Counted from the stretch's first letter, positions 24,053-35,689 are shown. The stretch: 64,000 nucleotides of DNA from Cryptomeria japonica (GCF_030272615.1 NC_081408.1:66941546-67005545); one strand, 5' to 3'. Numbers and translations: made by a program. The notes: a model not told the origin generated them from the sequence alone.

Positions 24053-25264
24053 AGGCTGCAACATACTCCACTTATGTTGTAGACTGAGAGATACAACTCT
24101 TCTTTTTACTCATCCATGAGACCAATCTACCACCGAGAAGAATGCACCACTAATTGTGCTCTTCTGGTCATCTACATTACTAGCCCAATCAGCATCTGTG
24201 AACACTTTCAGGATAAAATCATTATTGTATGGATACCATAACCCATAGTCAATAGTTCCCTTTAGATATCTAAGAATCTGCTTGACTTCTACTAAGTGGG
24301 ATTCTCTAGGGCTTTGCTAAAACCTAGTGGTAATACCCACTGCATGTGCAATGACCGGTCTACTATGCACTACATAATGCAACTTACCAATCATTGATCG
24401 ATAACCCTTCTCATTTACCACCCCTGAGTCATCTTCTTTTGATAGCTTACAATCAGTCACCATTGGTGTACCAACCGGTTTACTATCTTCCATGCCAAAG
24501 GTCTTCAATACCTCTTTGACATACTTGGATTGAGTAATAAAGATTCCATCTTTCATTTGTTGAATCTACAGTCCAATGAAGAATTTAATCTCCCCTATGA
24601 GTGACATTTCAAACTCCTTTTTCATCTCATCAGCAAATTCATGACTCATCTTGTCATCATCAACAAACACTTCAAAGATTAGAATCTGATCTCATTCTAA
24701 TTTCAAGTAGATATTGCTATCTTCACTTGTTCTTTCAAATCCAATCTTCACAAGATGGGAGTGCAATCATTCATACCATGCTCTAGGTGCCTGATTTAGT
24801 CCATGAAAGGCTTTATGTAGCCTGCACACCATGTCACTATCTTCTGATAGGGCAAACCCATCTGGTTGCTCTATATACACCTCCTCTTCAAGTATTCCAT
24901 TTAGGAATGTAGATTTTACATCCATTTGGTATACCTTGAATCCTTTAAAAGCTGCATATGCAAGAAGCATACGAACTCCTTCCAATCTGGCTACTAGGGC
25001 AAAGGTTTTTCCATAGTCTTCTCCTTCTTCTTGAGCATATCCTTTACATACTAGTCTGGCTTTGTTCCTTACCATTGTGCCATCCTCATTCAGTTTATTT
25101 CTAAAAACCCATTTGGTACCAATGACATTTTTATGCTCTTGTTTGGGTACCAAAGACCATGTACCATTCTTCTCTATCTGGTCAAGTTCCTCCTCCATTG
25201 CTTTGATCCAGTGTTCATCTTTATGTGGCTCTTTGAATGATTTAGGCTCAAATTCAGAGATCAT
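24053..25264 (-). pseudogene. C1 reverse transcriptase and start of RNase H
   Basis: Copia-type RT (RVT_2 family) read on the minus strand from 25264. It shows [57 protein letters not shown] (usual form DVKTAFLNG) and YIEQPDGF, then [17 protein letters not shown]. The catalytic box near 24670 reads FVDDD, the counterpart of YVDD. It continues through ITQSKYVKEVLKTFGM and GTPM to the start of RNase H (VEYVAA, near 24065). Stops and indels break it between 24556 and 24767. S1 interrupts RNase H. Confidence 0.9.
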
Positions 25265-26550
25265 ACAAGAATTTTCTCTGACCTTTCTTCTTGTAAGGAT
25301 TCCTGCATCCTTATCTCCTATGATCTGCTTTGGATCAATGATTCAATTTGACATATCAAGGAATTCTCTTGACCGATTCCTCCTTCTTTTCTTCTTCATC
25401 CTCATCTTCATCAGCATCTACCGATGTGGGAACAATATTACTAGTACTTGGCTGATTAGCAACCGGTTCCCATAAGGTTACTACCAATTCATCTCTTACT
25501 TGCTTACTATCAGTTTCCTTAGGTTTTCCAGATTTTTTATCAACTGTAAAATTGATGCTTTCAACAATTCTTTGAGTCCTATTGTTGAAACATTTGAGAG
25601 CTTTGCTCTTGGTGGAATATCCTAGGAATATTCCTTCATCACATTTTGCATCGAACTTGCTTTGATGTTCACTCTCTTGATATAACATTTGTGACCAAAC
25701 ATTCTAAAGAAGCTTACCATTGGTGTCTTTCTGGTCCAATACTCATAAGGAGTCTTATCCTTTCCTTTCTTGATGAGTACCTGGTTCATTGTGTATACTG
25801 CAGTTCTCACCGCTTCTCTCCAAAAGGTGTGAGCAACTTTTCCTTGGATCAACATGGTTCTAGCTTCTTCAACCATAGCCCAGTTGTTTCTCTCTGCTAA
25901 GCCATTCTGTTGTGGAGTCTTGGGGGTAGATAGTTGCCTCTTGATGCCGCTCTCTTCACAATATTTGTTGAATTCACCTGAGGTGAACTCTCCTCCTTGA
26001 TCAGTTCTAAGGCATTTGATTCTTCTACCACTTTCCTTTTCTACCAGTGCTTTGAAATCTTTGAATTTCCAAAAGCTTCAGACTTATCTTTCAAGAATGT
26101 GACGCACATCATTCTTGAGCAATCATCAATCAAAATCATGAAATACATATCTCCATGCACACTCCTAGTTTTCATAGGACCACACAAATCAGTAAGCACA
26201 AGATCAAGTAAATTGTCTACTGTGAAAGATTTACCTTTGAAAGTTGAGGAAGACATTTTCCCCAGTTGACATTCTCTACATGAAGGATTTTCCAGTTTGC
26301 TCAGCACCGGCAATCCTCTGACTTCCTTGGTCTTACTGGCCTTTGGAATTTTATCAAAGTTTATATGGAAGAGTCTCCTATGCCATATCCAGCTATCATC
26401 AAATTTAGCCATAAGACATGCACTTACATTTGTATCCAGCTGAAATAAGTTACCTTTGGTTTGCTTACCGGTGGCCATCAATTCACCATTCTTTCCTTTG
26501 ATTTTGCACACTCCATTTTTGAATTCTAGAATAAGTACACTATCATTCAT
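25265..26550 (-). pseudogene. C1 integrase
   Basis: Copia integrase that would insert the cDNA. It opens with the pre-integrase segment, then the zinc-binding HHCC region (WHRRLFHIN and CRECQLGK, about 26280-26370). The first catalytic Asp lies in LVLTDLCGPM (about 26190), followed by LIDDCSR. After a broken stretch the C-terminal part reads FWREAVRTAVYTMNQV, KTPYEYWTRKTP and FGHKCYIKR (25622-25876), then GIFLGYSTKSKALKCFN. The frame is broken between about 25876 and 26041. An acidic linker (DADEDEDEEEKKEE) leads to RT. Confidence 0.88.
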
Positions 26551-26964
26551 CTAGGCAATTCTCTTTCCATTCAAAGAGATGAACCCTCTTCCTTTAACCA
26601 TACATGGTGCATTATTACCAAAATGAACCACACCACCATCATATTCTTCCAAAGATAGAAACTTGCTCCGGTCATGAGTCATATGGTGAGAACAACCACT
26701 ATCAATAATCCACTCATTGGAATTATCAAAGTGGGAGACAAGAGCCTTCTTGTCTGACACATCCTCCTTTACTGCAACAAACACAATATCTTCATTCCCT
26801 TCATCTTTTGATTCCTCATCTGTGACACCTTCATCAACTACAACAAAATAGTTTCTCCATTTTCCTCCTTTGAATTTTTTGAACCTCTCTGGTTTGTCCT
26901 TCTTGTTACCATTAGGATGGTTTATAGAAATATATCCTATCTGATTACAAGAAAAGCATTTCAA
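26551..26964 (-). pseudogene. C1 zinc knuckle and protease
   Basis: The zinc knuckle CFSCNQIGYISINHP has lost its histidine and last cysteine. The aspartic protease motif WIIDSGCSHHMT (Asp at about 26703) is intact and is followed by FLSLEEYDGGVVHFGN, as in copia proteases. It sits in the same polyprotein between gag and integrase, and a stop at 26551 separates it from the next frame. Confidence 0.88.
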
Positions 26965-27747
26965 AGGGAGCTTACCTCTGTATTTACCAATTCATTTAGG
27001 AAGTTTCTTGGCAAGAAGAGCTCCAAATTCCATCAGGATCTCCTCATCATCCATTTCTCTACTCTATCTTGGTTCACCACTAGAGCTTGCTTCTTTTTCT
27101 TTTCTAGATGGTACAATAGAAGATTTAAAAGTTGATTCTATCTTTTGAACACTACCATCAAAACTATTTAGCTCATAGGCTGTCAACTTTGCAATGATGG
27201 AGTCTAGGGATACCTTAGTCTTATCTATTGATCTCAACTCATGAATAGAAGAAACCCTTATTGCATAGACCGGTAATAAGGATCTCATGAATTTTCTTAC
27301 CATAATAGAATCTTCCATTTTATCACTTGCACTCTTGATATCTTCAACAATAGTTTTGATTCTTATTCCATACTGTTGAATGGTCTCACCTTCAACCATC
27401 TGCATGTCTTCAAATTTCCCTCTAAGGCTTTCTTCCTTAGCTTGTTTTGCATGCTCATCACCACCATAGATACTCTCAAGAGTGTCCCATACTTCTTTGG
27501 GATTATCTTTATCCTGGACATCAATAAACTCAATGTCAAATAAGTTGCTGATTAGGGCTTCCATGACTTACCTATTCTCCTATATTTCTCTCTTTTGATC
27601 ATCGGTGAGAGTACCGGTAGGAATAACAAAAGTATTCTCAACATAGCTCCAATGTTCAGCACCCATGCTTTTGATGTAAATCTTCATTCTATCCTTCCAT
27701 ATTTTGAAGTTATCTCTATTGAACTTTGGACCTTCCCTCTTCATCAT
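26965..27747 (-). pseudogene. C1 gag
   Basis: Copia capsid-type protein (UBN2/Retrotran_gag_2 family). The likely start is the minus-strand ATG at 27747, giving KFNRDNFKIWKDRMKIYI. Two in-frame stops follow near 27575-27590, then MEALISNLFDIEFIDVQD, AKEESLRGKFEDMQM, YGIRIKTIVEDIK and KFMRSLLPVYAIRVSSI, a typical copia gag. A stop at 27064 and a frameshift separate it from the zinc knuckle. Confidence 0.85.
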
Positions 27748-27806
27748 TACAATAGGATATTTCCCTCAAGCAGTTAAGCTTACAACACAAAGGACCTGGA
27801 GGATGT

Positions 27807-27818
27807 TTTCATACCAAT
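27807..27818 (-). promoter_or_regulatory. C1 primer-binding site
   Basis: The minus strand reads ATTGGTATGAAAAC directly after the 5' LTR end TGAGTTATCA. It is a diverged copy of the initiator Met tRNA site (TGGTATCAGAGC), with the first six bases intact. Confidence 0.7.
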
Positions 27819-29319
27819 TGATAACTCAATTATGAACAATAAGTACCAAACTAGCACTGAGAGGGAGGGGGTGAATCACTATGGGCACAAATACCATTCC
27901 TAAACTAGTTTGATTGCAAACACTACAAATGTCTGACAGATAGTAACACCGGTCTAAAACAGAGTGCAACTAGTAAGGCTAAGAATAACTATGACAAGCA
28001 TTAACCGGTTAATCACTTAGCTTTCCACTCAACTTACTACTACAATTCCATTTCACCTTTATGCATGAATAGGTAATCTATCATCAAAAATAAAATAACA
28101 GCTAGCTCAGCATGATTTATCTTTAGACACAAATCACTTAAATCATTACATGAAAAATACTACACATGAGACACATATTTTTCATGTGGAAACCTAACTA
28201 GGAAAAACCATGGTGGGGATGAATACCCACAAGCTGCTTTTAAACTCTTTATAAGTCTACTTTGTTAGGAGCCTAGTATGGTTAAAGACTGTTACAACAG
28301 GTTCTACTAGGAACCGATCCTATCAGAGATCACCCGGTTAAGGGATGGCTAAATACGCGGTTAAGGGTTAAACCCTGTTAGAGGTTACCTTGTTAGAGGA
28401 TTTCAAGAACTCAATGAGTTTGAGTCACCCTGTTAAAGGATTTACAACAAGATAATTAAAGATACCTGGTTAAGGGATTTTCCAACTATTGAAGTGGTTA
28501 AAGATCAACAGGTATTATGATGATCTAATAATAGAACTCAATGCCTAATGCAGATCTACTTAAGTACCTTCCTTCTGCACACACACTATGTAGGAATCAA
28601 TCCTCTTATCTCATCTGGTCTTGCAAGAATCACGTATCTCTACACTTTGATACACACACACCATTTTCCAGCAACCTCAGCATGAAACACAACATCAACC
28701 TTATAAGAAACAAATAGGTTGGTAGCATAAACCCTAAACCCTAAGCATTTAGGTTAAACAATTTACGTACTTCAATCCTAGCCATTGAACACTTTGCATT
28801 TGAATGCAATGGTCTTGAATAGATCTCGAGACATTCTCCATCACTCATTCTCCATCGCTTCATGGAAGCTATAACCCATCACGTGTTCTCCACCATTTAC
28901 AGGGACTTCACACATTCCTGAGGTAGACAGGATCAATCTCCTTCATGCTAGATCCTTTATGCTCACAAGACTGACATGGCACCATGATTTGATTTTCTTT
29001 TCAACTCTAACTCATCACATGATGTCATCGGTTAAATCACACAGGCTTGGAACACTTCAACCGAAAACCCTGAAGCTAAGACTACCAATCGGTAGTCATA
29101 CCATGTTAGGTCTTCATAGAGAACATTTCCATATGCTAGTTCACATTTCATCATACCAGTTCTCTTGGACAAACATACCACTTCACCTATTGTACATATA
29201 CCGATTCACCACATTGTACCAGTTCACATTTTAGCATATTGTTGGTTCACTCTCTAACATATTGACATCAATGACAACATAATATCATCATGTCAACAGA
29301 CTCTGCACAAATGCCAATA
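27819..29319 (-). repeat. C1 5' LTR
   Basis: On the plus strand it runs from TGATAACTCAATTATG to CAAATGCCAATA, with the final C changed to T. The G-box reads GAGAGGGAGGGGGTGAATCA (27859-27878). It is 1501 bp. Confidence 0.9.
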
Positions 29320-30118
29320 GACTTTACTAGAATACTAAATGATGTTGGAAATGAAAACATAAGACTTAGTCATGAAAATGATATGTTGAAGATAGATTTG
29401 ATGCACACAAAAAATGATAGAACTGAACTCATAAGACAAAAAAGAATCTTGGAAAATGAACTGACTGCTGCAAATCAACACAAGGAGAAATTCAAGAAAA
29501 GTTTAGAAGAACTCGTTGACATGCTGAAGAATCTAAAACCTAATGGTGATACAAATGGCCTTGGCTTTGAAGTTGGTGAAAGCTCCCGTACTACAAATAA
29601 AAATGATCATAGTAAATCGGTAAGACAACCTAATGCTTACAAATTCAATGGGAAATGCTTTAACTATAACAAGTATGCTCATAGAGAAAATTAGTGTAGA
29701 TATAGAAATTATCAGAACACAAATTCACCCATCGGTCAATGTTCTAAATGCAACAAAGTTGGTCAAAATTCAGAAAATTGCAGAATGAATGTAAGATGTT
29801 ATGTTTGTGGAAGATTTGGACACCAATCTAATCGATGCAAAACACATACTAGCATAGGATATGGGAAAGCTACTCAGAAAAATAATGTGACTTGTTATGA
29901 TTGTAACAAGATTGGACATATTGCAAAATTTTGTAGAAGTAAGGCATCACCAGAAAATAACAAAGGTCCTAGTTTGAAGGGTAAAGAAAAGGTTTAAGAG
30001 GTAAAGCAATAATTCTCAAAACAATGGATTAGAAAGTTTGATCAAAAAGTTGATGGGAATACTCCTCCATCAATAGAACAAAGTAACACTCCACCAATAG
30101 GAGACTCTTCATCTAACT
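29320..30118 (+). pseudogene. N2 gag, 3' part with four zinc-knuckle sites
   Basis: The gag frame resumes after C1 at the second GACTT. It holds more coiled coil (29325-29520), a linker with GLGFEVGESS, then four CCHC-type sites: CFNYNKYAHREN (first site, second cysteine now Tyr and last cysteine behind a stop), CSKCNKVGQNSENC (His now Gln), CYVCGRFGHQSNRC and CYDCNKIGHIAKFC (both intact). N1 keeps the same four sites at 35820-36110. The tail WIRKFDQ matches N1's WIRKRD. A TAA at 29995 may be a late stop. Four knuckles would bind packaged RNA. No protease follows. Confidence 0.8.
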
Positions 30119-30424
30119 GAAGGAAAATACTTTGGGGGTTTAGCAACAAACTGAAAAACATGGTAATATACCCTTAGTTGATGGTGAGAAGTTGAATTAC
30201 TTCTTTACCGGAAGATGAGTTAAGTTGTGACTTAACCAAAAAGCATTAGATGTGGTAGTTGGAGAAAATAACATTATAAAGCAAGTATTTTGGCTCCTTT
30301 TTCATTCGTCGAGCATTCAAATCTTCGAGAGCATGAAAATTCCTGAGCGAAGGCATCCTTAGTGAAAAAGTGAAGCAGTTCATCCAAGCACTCATCCCTA
30401 AGGCAGATTGAGGTATTTATAACT
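30119..30424 (+). other. N2 spacer between gag and ORF2
   Basis: I see no coding signal on the plus strand. The minus-strand open frame 30274-30540 overlaps ORF2 and is a shadow. ORF2 starts at ATG 30425. Confidence 0.5.
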
Positions 30425-33400
30425 ATGGCTTCCTCATCCACTCCTGAATTTATAGAAAACCCTACTATTATTGGGGTTATCAAGTGCCCTAGACCCATAT
30501 TCAAGCTTGTTCCCAAAATAGCGAAGAAAGATGATAGCATAGGTGCATTCTCTCAAATTCCTAAAGGAGTAGTATATGCTGAAGATCCTATAATATACAT
30601 ACACTTTCATATAGAGGAATTAGGAGATGATGAAATCAAGAACATGTATAGCATTGTGATTTGTGATAAAAATGGAAATATTAAACCAGAACACAATGTA
30701 GTAGAAACCCTAGGTTTTCTGAATATTCTTAGCATTCCTGATTTTCCTAAAGATGTGATAAGAATAGTCCTAAGTAGAGTCCATGGTGACTTCTTTTGGT
30801 TAGATTCAATTCATACAATCACCAAAGAAGCCATTGAAGTAGTAACAGGGTTACCTTCACTAACAGCTGACTTGACAGAACTAAAAGAGTCTCAAATGAC
30901 ATAGTGATAGATCTAACTAGTGCAACATTTGACAAAAGGTCTCTAAGGGTAAATGATGTGAAGGACATCAATGCTAGATTTATCAGTATGATCTTAGGTT
31001 ACAAAGCTACACATACAAATAGGTTAAACTCAGTATCTAGCCTATGTATTAAAAGTGCATATGACATGGTTAATGATAATGCTAGAATAGATGTGTGTGA
31101 ATGGCTCAAAGATGAACTAATAGACAATCTGAAAAAGATCAAAGGAGATAAGAAAGGAACCTTTAAATTGGGAAATTTGCTTGTATGTTTAATGTTGTAC
31201 ATTACTAAGCGAGTACCTAGTATTGGTAGAAAAGATTTTGGTTTTGATATATTGATAGGAAAGCAACTATTGGATCTATTAAACAATATGGGAAAAAATA
31301 GAGAGAAAAACATAAACGAACATTTTCAAGCACTGAAGGCTCGAATGAAGACCAGAATAAGACTATCATAGGCTATTGTAGATAAATATCAAAAGGAAAT
31401 TTGCTTTGTAATTAAAAAGGATGAAATCTGGATGAAGGCAGTTGTCCCTAGGACTATCTGGGTAACTAAAATGGGATATGAAACAGATGATAATATTATT
31501 GAAACTTATGCTAAACCCTCTTTGAAGCACCTAAGGAACCCTCTGAGAAAGTCTTTGGCAGTGTTGAAACAATTGAAAGTGGTATTCAGTCTAGCTAAAG
31601 AGTCAAGAAATTTGAATAAATAGTAAGGAAAGGCACTAGAGAAGCAAAAGCGCTTAAGGAAGATGTATTAAAGCAAACAGGTATCAACGAAAGTGAGTTG
31701 GAAGGACTTCAACCAGAAACTCATCTTTCACCAATTGCAACTTCCTCTAAGAGTGATATACCAACAATATTCAAAATGGTAGAAAGGAAAAGAAAACCCT
31801 CACCCGTACCCTCACCCACACCCAGGAAAACAAGGCAAAAGCAACAGGCAGTGGGGCCTCCAGTGAAAAAGTTGGCTCCTAAGAAGAAGAAGGTAAAACA
31901 AGATATTGCTCCACTGGATAAACTCTTAAGTGAAATAACTAAAGATGGAAAGTTGAAAAACATTAGCAAACTATATAACATACTATCTATTGATGACAAA
32001 GAAAGCATACAGAATAGTGTAATTTTATGCTTGGATATATACAAGAATTTTTTGATGGAAATTGTTGATGAAATACCAGTTGGTTTGTATAGAACACTAG
32101 AAGCTAGAAGGGTAGCTATTGTTGACATGGACAAGAAAACAAAAATTGAAAAACTACTTGCAGTGCATCCTATAAACTCACCTGATGAGATAGACAAAGT
32201 AATCAGTGAAGCAAACCGGACAGTATTTTCCACTGCTCACCGACATGTAGCACTGATGGAAGGAAGAGTGAATGAGGTAACAAAAGAAATTGCAGACCAA
32301 TGGGACATATTATTTGTTGAAAAAGAGAAACAAGAAGAGCTACTAAGACCTAAACTCATCAGGGTATATAAAGAGGACAAGGATAAGGGAAAAGGTAAGG
32401 TAGGTGGACCTCCAAGCCTAAAGATAACTGATAACTTAACCCCACCTCCTTTGGATACTCCACAAATAGAAACTATAGAGAGTATGGAGACTCCTAAAGA
32501 GGATACTAATCCTGAGTCTGAAATTTTGTACACTATAAATATAGACACACAAAAAGTGAATGTTGTGGTTGATAGAGAAACCACCGAGGATATGAAGGAA
32601 GAAGTGACTACTAAGTCACCAGCTGCAGATGTTGAGGTCGAGGTTAATAACACTATAAACATAAGCACATAAAAACCTACTCTAATAGAGCAACTGACAG
32701 AGGACACCACTGGTAAAACATTAGAAGAACTAATAGATCAAAATGAGAAACAATTAGGTGAACCAGAAATGGACAGTGTAGAGGTACAAACTGAGAAACC
32801 AGAAATGAATACAAAGACTACATCTAAGAAACCAGCTATTGAGTGCTCAAAGAAACTGGAATAGAAACAAGTTGAGACACAAGTTCAAACAGAGACAATG
32901 CCACCGGCTAAAACTGAATAGCCCAAACCTTTGCTAATAGAAATGCAAACACAAACTTACCTACTAGAGGTCAAAACAAGCAAGGTTATCACTACAATTG
33001 GAAGCATCGATATTGTGAAAATAGTTGGGTAGACATTGGGTACTTCAATAGTAGAATTCTGGCCTACAAATGTGACAAAGGTCTTACTAGATTCAATAAA
33101 GAAAATCATAGAATGTAATGCACAAGCCTATAAGGATATCGATGACACAATTCCTATACTTAAATTGGTAGCACCTAAATGCATTGTGAATAATAAGGAT
33201 TCTTTAGGTCAACTAGACACATTGTCTAAATTCATCACCAACAACATTTTGACAGTTAATCAAATCAATGAAGACACATTCAAAGAAAGGATAAATAAGG
33301 AGAAAGAGAAATTCTTTGAGGAAATTGTGGAGAAGAACAAGGAGAAAATGGACACCTTATTACCGGATCTAGAAAAAAAAAACTTGGATTTTAAGAAAAT

Positions 33401-33742
33401 GTACAGGGATACTTGCAAAACAGACATCTTGACACATGATATAGATTCAGAGATTAGCAAAACTCAAACTGAAATAAACAATATTGTAGGTACATCCAAT
33501 GCATTTTTGGAAATAGAAAAGAAAATTGAAGATCTTGAAGAGAAAATTGAGAAGTTAGAGAATGATAAAGAGAGAATAAAAGATAACACAAAGAGCTTAA
33601 AATGTAAACTTGGTCCTAATCTAGATTACCTCATTTCTTCAAGAAAAGAAATTTCTGAGGCTCTAGTTCCTAGAATTAAGACACCAAAAGAGAAAATGCA
33701 CATACTCACTGGTACAGTTCAAAGATCACAAGAGGCATTATA
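30425..33742 (+). pseudogene. N2 ORF2 (large unknown protein)
   Basis: About 1,100 codons beginning at ATG 30425. The N-terminal domain (to about 31530) reads FIENPTIIGVIKCPRPIFK, IAKKDDSIGAF, FFWLDSIHTITKEAIEVVTG, SATFDKRSLRVND, CEWLKDELIDNLKKIKGD and KGTFKLGNLLVCLMLY. N1 has a clear counterpart for each. Next come a basic Lys/Pro segment (PTPRKTRQKQQ, about 31790-31900), a helical part (31910-32390), an acidic Thr/Glu-rich linker (32390-33020) and a C-terminal coiled coil (about 33300-33700; KIEDLEEKIEKLENDKERIK). Breaks are a frameshift near 30890, a stop at 31369, a frameshift near 31530 and stops at 32670, 32861, 32918 and 33030. I cannot assign a function. It takes the place where pol would be. 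Confidence 0.75.
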
Positions 33743-34048
33743 GGATAGCAAAAGTTTCAGCGAAAACTTACATTTGATTTTGGCATATATTTTCCAGATT
33801 GTAACCCACCGATTACAAAAATCTAGGCAGGAATCACACTCCATTGACAACGAATGACAACCTTTGTCATTGATGTCAAAGGGGGAGTAGTGAGATGAGA
33901 AAAATAATCAGAACAGGACATCATCAGCTCAAGGGGAGCATACATTTTTGGACACACATAGTTTTGGTAAGACAATTTTGGTAGATTCTTTTTGGACATC
34001 ATTTAGGACACCATTTTGATTTTTCTCATGAGTGTTGCCATCAATGCC
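33743..34048 (+). other. N2 3' untranslated region with a second polypurine copy
   Basis: This is non-coding. TCAAAGGGGGAG at 33876-33887 duplicates the main tract at 34049-34060. Both copies follow a CATTGATGTCAA/CATCAATGCC-type sequence, so the duplication covers more than the purine run. Confidence 0.6.
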
Positions 34049-34060
34049 AAAGGGGGAGAT
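34049..34060 (+). promoter_or_regulatory. N2 polypurine tract
   Basis: AAAGGGGGAGAT directly precedes the 3' LTR start TGTTGGAAAATG. It is the same tract as in N1 and C1. Confidence 0.85.
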
Positions 34061-34852
34061 TGTTGGAAAATGCACACTCCAATGAGAAATTGTAGGTGAT
34101 TGATGGTATTGTCATTGATGGAAACCTTACAATCATGTGATACTAGTTGGCAGACACAGACACCGACACTAGCAGACTCTACACCGACATACAGTTCACC
34201 GACACCAAAAAGAAGATTACTGGCACCTTGGCCGAATACAATTTTGTATAAATGTATTTTGCAATTAATTGTAAAATCCTTTGTAAGCTGACATGGTGGA
34301 TTTTAATGTGACTCATATATGTATGAGATCATTGTAGATCATTTAGTGTGGAATAGTGTGATATATGAAAAGAAGGTAGCAGACCTAACATGTAAATTAT
34401 TGGATAAGGGTTTATGTATGTATCAAAGCTTAAACCAGTACTGAATCTGGCATAGTAGATGCTAATATGAAGCAATGCAAGACATTGGATTAGTTTAAAC
34501 CAATTTTGTAAGTCAGTGTGACTTCTTTTGTAACTAAGCAATGAGCTCTAGGCACTTGGCCTTCCTGCATGTGCAGGCCCCTATTGTAAGCAGTAATATT
34601 CTCTTATTGGCTAGTAAGTGAATATTGTGGGTCACAAATCCCACCAAGGTTTTTCCCACACTGGGTTTCCTCATTAAATATTGTGTTATGGTGTGTTTCT
34701 TATGTTGTGGTTGCTATTCTTATTTATTGCATTATTTTTGGTTTACCAGTACACAATTTTGATATGCTTTTCATGTTATAAGTTAAGAAAATTATCCTAC
34801 TGGTCAGATACTGATTCACCCCCCCCTCTCAGTATCTTTAGGAGTCCTAACA
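34061..34852 (+). repeat. N2 3' LTR
   Basis: It runs from TGTTGGAAAATGCACACTCC to GGAGTCCTAACA, followed by the duplication ACCTC. It contains the better-kept box GATTCACCCCCCCCTCTCAG (34813-34832). Confidence 0.9.
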
Positions 34853-34857
34853 ACCTC

Positions 34858-35337
34858 TTTGTTTGGAATTTTCTTTTTACTATTAGGCCTAGTACCAATA
34901 GAAGGTAAACTAGTAACAACCTTAATTGCTTCCTTAGTTATCTTGAAAACTAAATCTAACCACAAAAATTCTTCGGGAACTCTACTAAGAACATAACGGA
35001 TAATATCACATGAAAATTTAGGCATGTGAAGGATGTCAATGAACCTTAAATCCTCAACAATCTTGTGTTCTAGTTTGAATATATATTGGTTGTTAGTAAT
35101 AAAATTCATGAACATATTCCTTAAATCCTCAAACCCTAAATCTTGGATGTTATAGTGAATGTATGCCCTAGGGTCTTCAACATATGTATCTCCCTTCTGA
35201 ATTTTAAAAAATGCACCAATGGAGTCATCTAACTTAGCTATATTAGGGATGATTTTGAAGATAGGTCTAGGATGCTTGACATTTTCCACAATAGTAGGGT
35301 TTCCAATGAATTCAAGAACAAAAGATGAAGATACCAT
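34858..35337 (-). pseudogene. N1 ORF2, 5' part
   Basis: This is the start of N1's unknown second protein. The minus-strand ATG at 35337 aligns with N2's ATG 30425 (MVSSSFVLEFIGNPTI against MASSSTPEFIENPTI). It continues with PRPIFKIIPNIAKLDDSIGAF-like sequence, DPRAYIHYNIQDLG, VLSRVPEEFLWLDLVFKITK and VVTSLPS, matching N2 throughout. It is open up to the N2 junction at the duplicated ACCTC. The rest of the protein continues leftward at 19758. Confidence 0.8.
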
Positions 35338-35689
35338 GTCATAAGATAAATACCTTTTAACTGAAAAAACCTTGGATGCCTTGAAAATCCTTTGCTTCTT
35401 TTCTTCCTGAATGTTGATGCTCAATTTTTGCGCTCTTTGAATGCTTTGGTAAGTTGAAATGAGAAATTCAAGTGCTTTATAACCAAAAAGTTACCTTACA
35501 ACCACATTAAATGCTTCCCTGGTGAAGTAAATTTTCATTGTAACTCAACATGTCTTCCGATAAAGAAGAAATATAACTTCTTACCACCAATTGAGGGTAT
35601 ATGTAGAATCTTCAATTAGTTGCCTTACCCCTAAGGATTTTTCCTTAGTTAGATGAAGAATCTCCTATCGGTGCAGGATTTCTCTACTC

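Larger units (their letters stand above)
20939..29319 (-). mobile_element. C1: copia LTR retrotransposon with full domain order
   Basis: The LTRs are 20939-22422 and 27819-29319 (TG start; CA or mutated TA end), flanked by the duplication GACTT (20934-20938 and 29320-29324). On the minus strand the order is 5' LTR, primer site, gag, protease, integrase, RT, RNase H, polypurine tracts, 3' LTR. This is the Ty1/copia order. The RNase H is split by solo LTR S1. The LTRs differ at roughly one position in eight over their first 160 bp. Stops and small indels have killed it. Confidence 0.92.
19759..34852 (+). mobile_element. N2: Sirevirus-like non-autonomous LTR element
   Basis: N2 has two 792-bp LTRs (19759-20550, 34061-34852), an iMet primer site, gag (interrupted by C1), a large ORF2 (30425-33742), duplicated polypurine tracts and the target duplication ACCTC. 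Without C1 and its TSD copy it is about 6.7 kb. It is the same kind of element as N1, in the opposite orientation, and sits in N1's ORF2. The LTRs differ at 7 of the first 60 positions, so the insertion is old. No pol gene is present. Confidence 0.9.

Noticed and set aside
31721-32710. Two long minus-strand ORFs (170 and 157 codons) inside N2
   Set aside because: They mirror ORF2, which aligns with N1 on the other strand. The Ser/Leu/Phe-rich composition is typical of antisense shadows of Lys/Glu-rich proteins.
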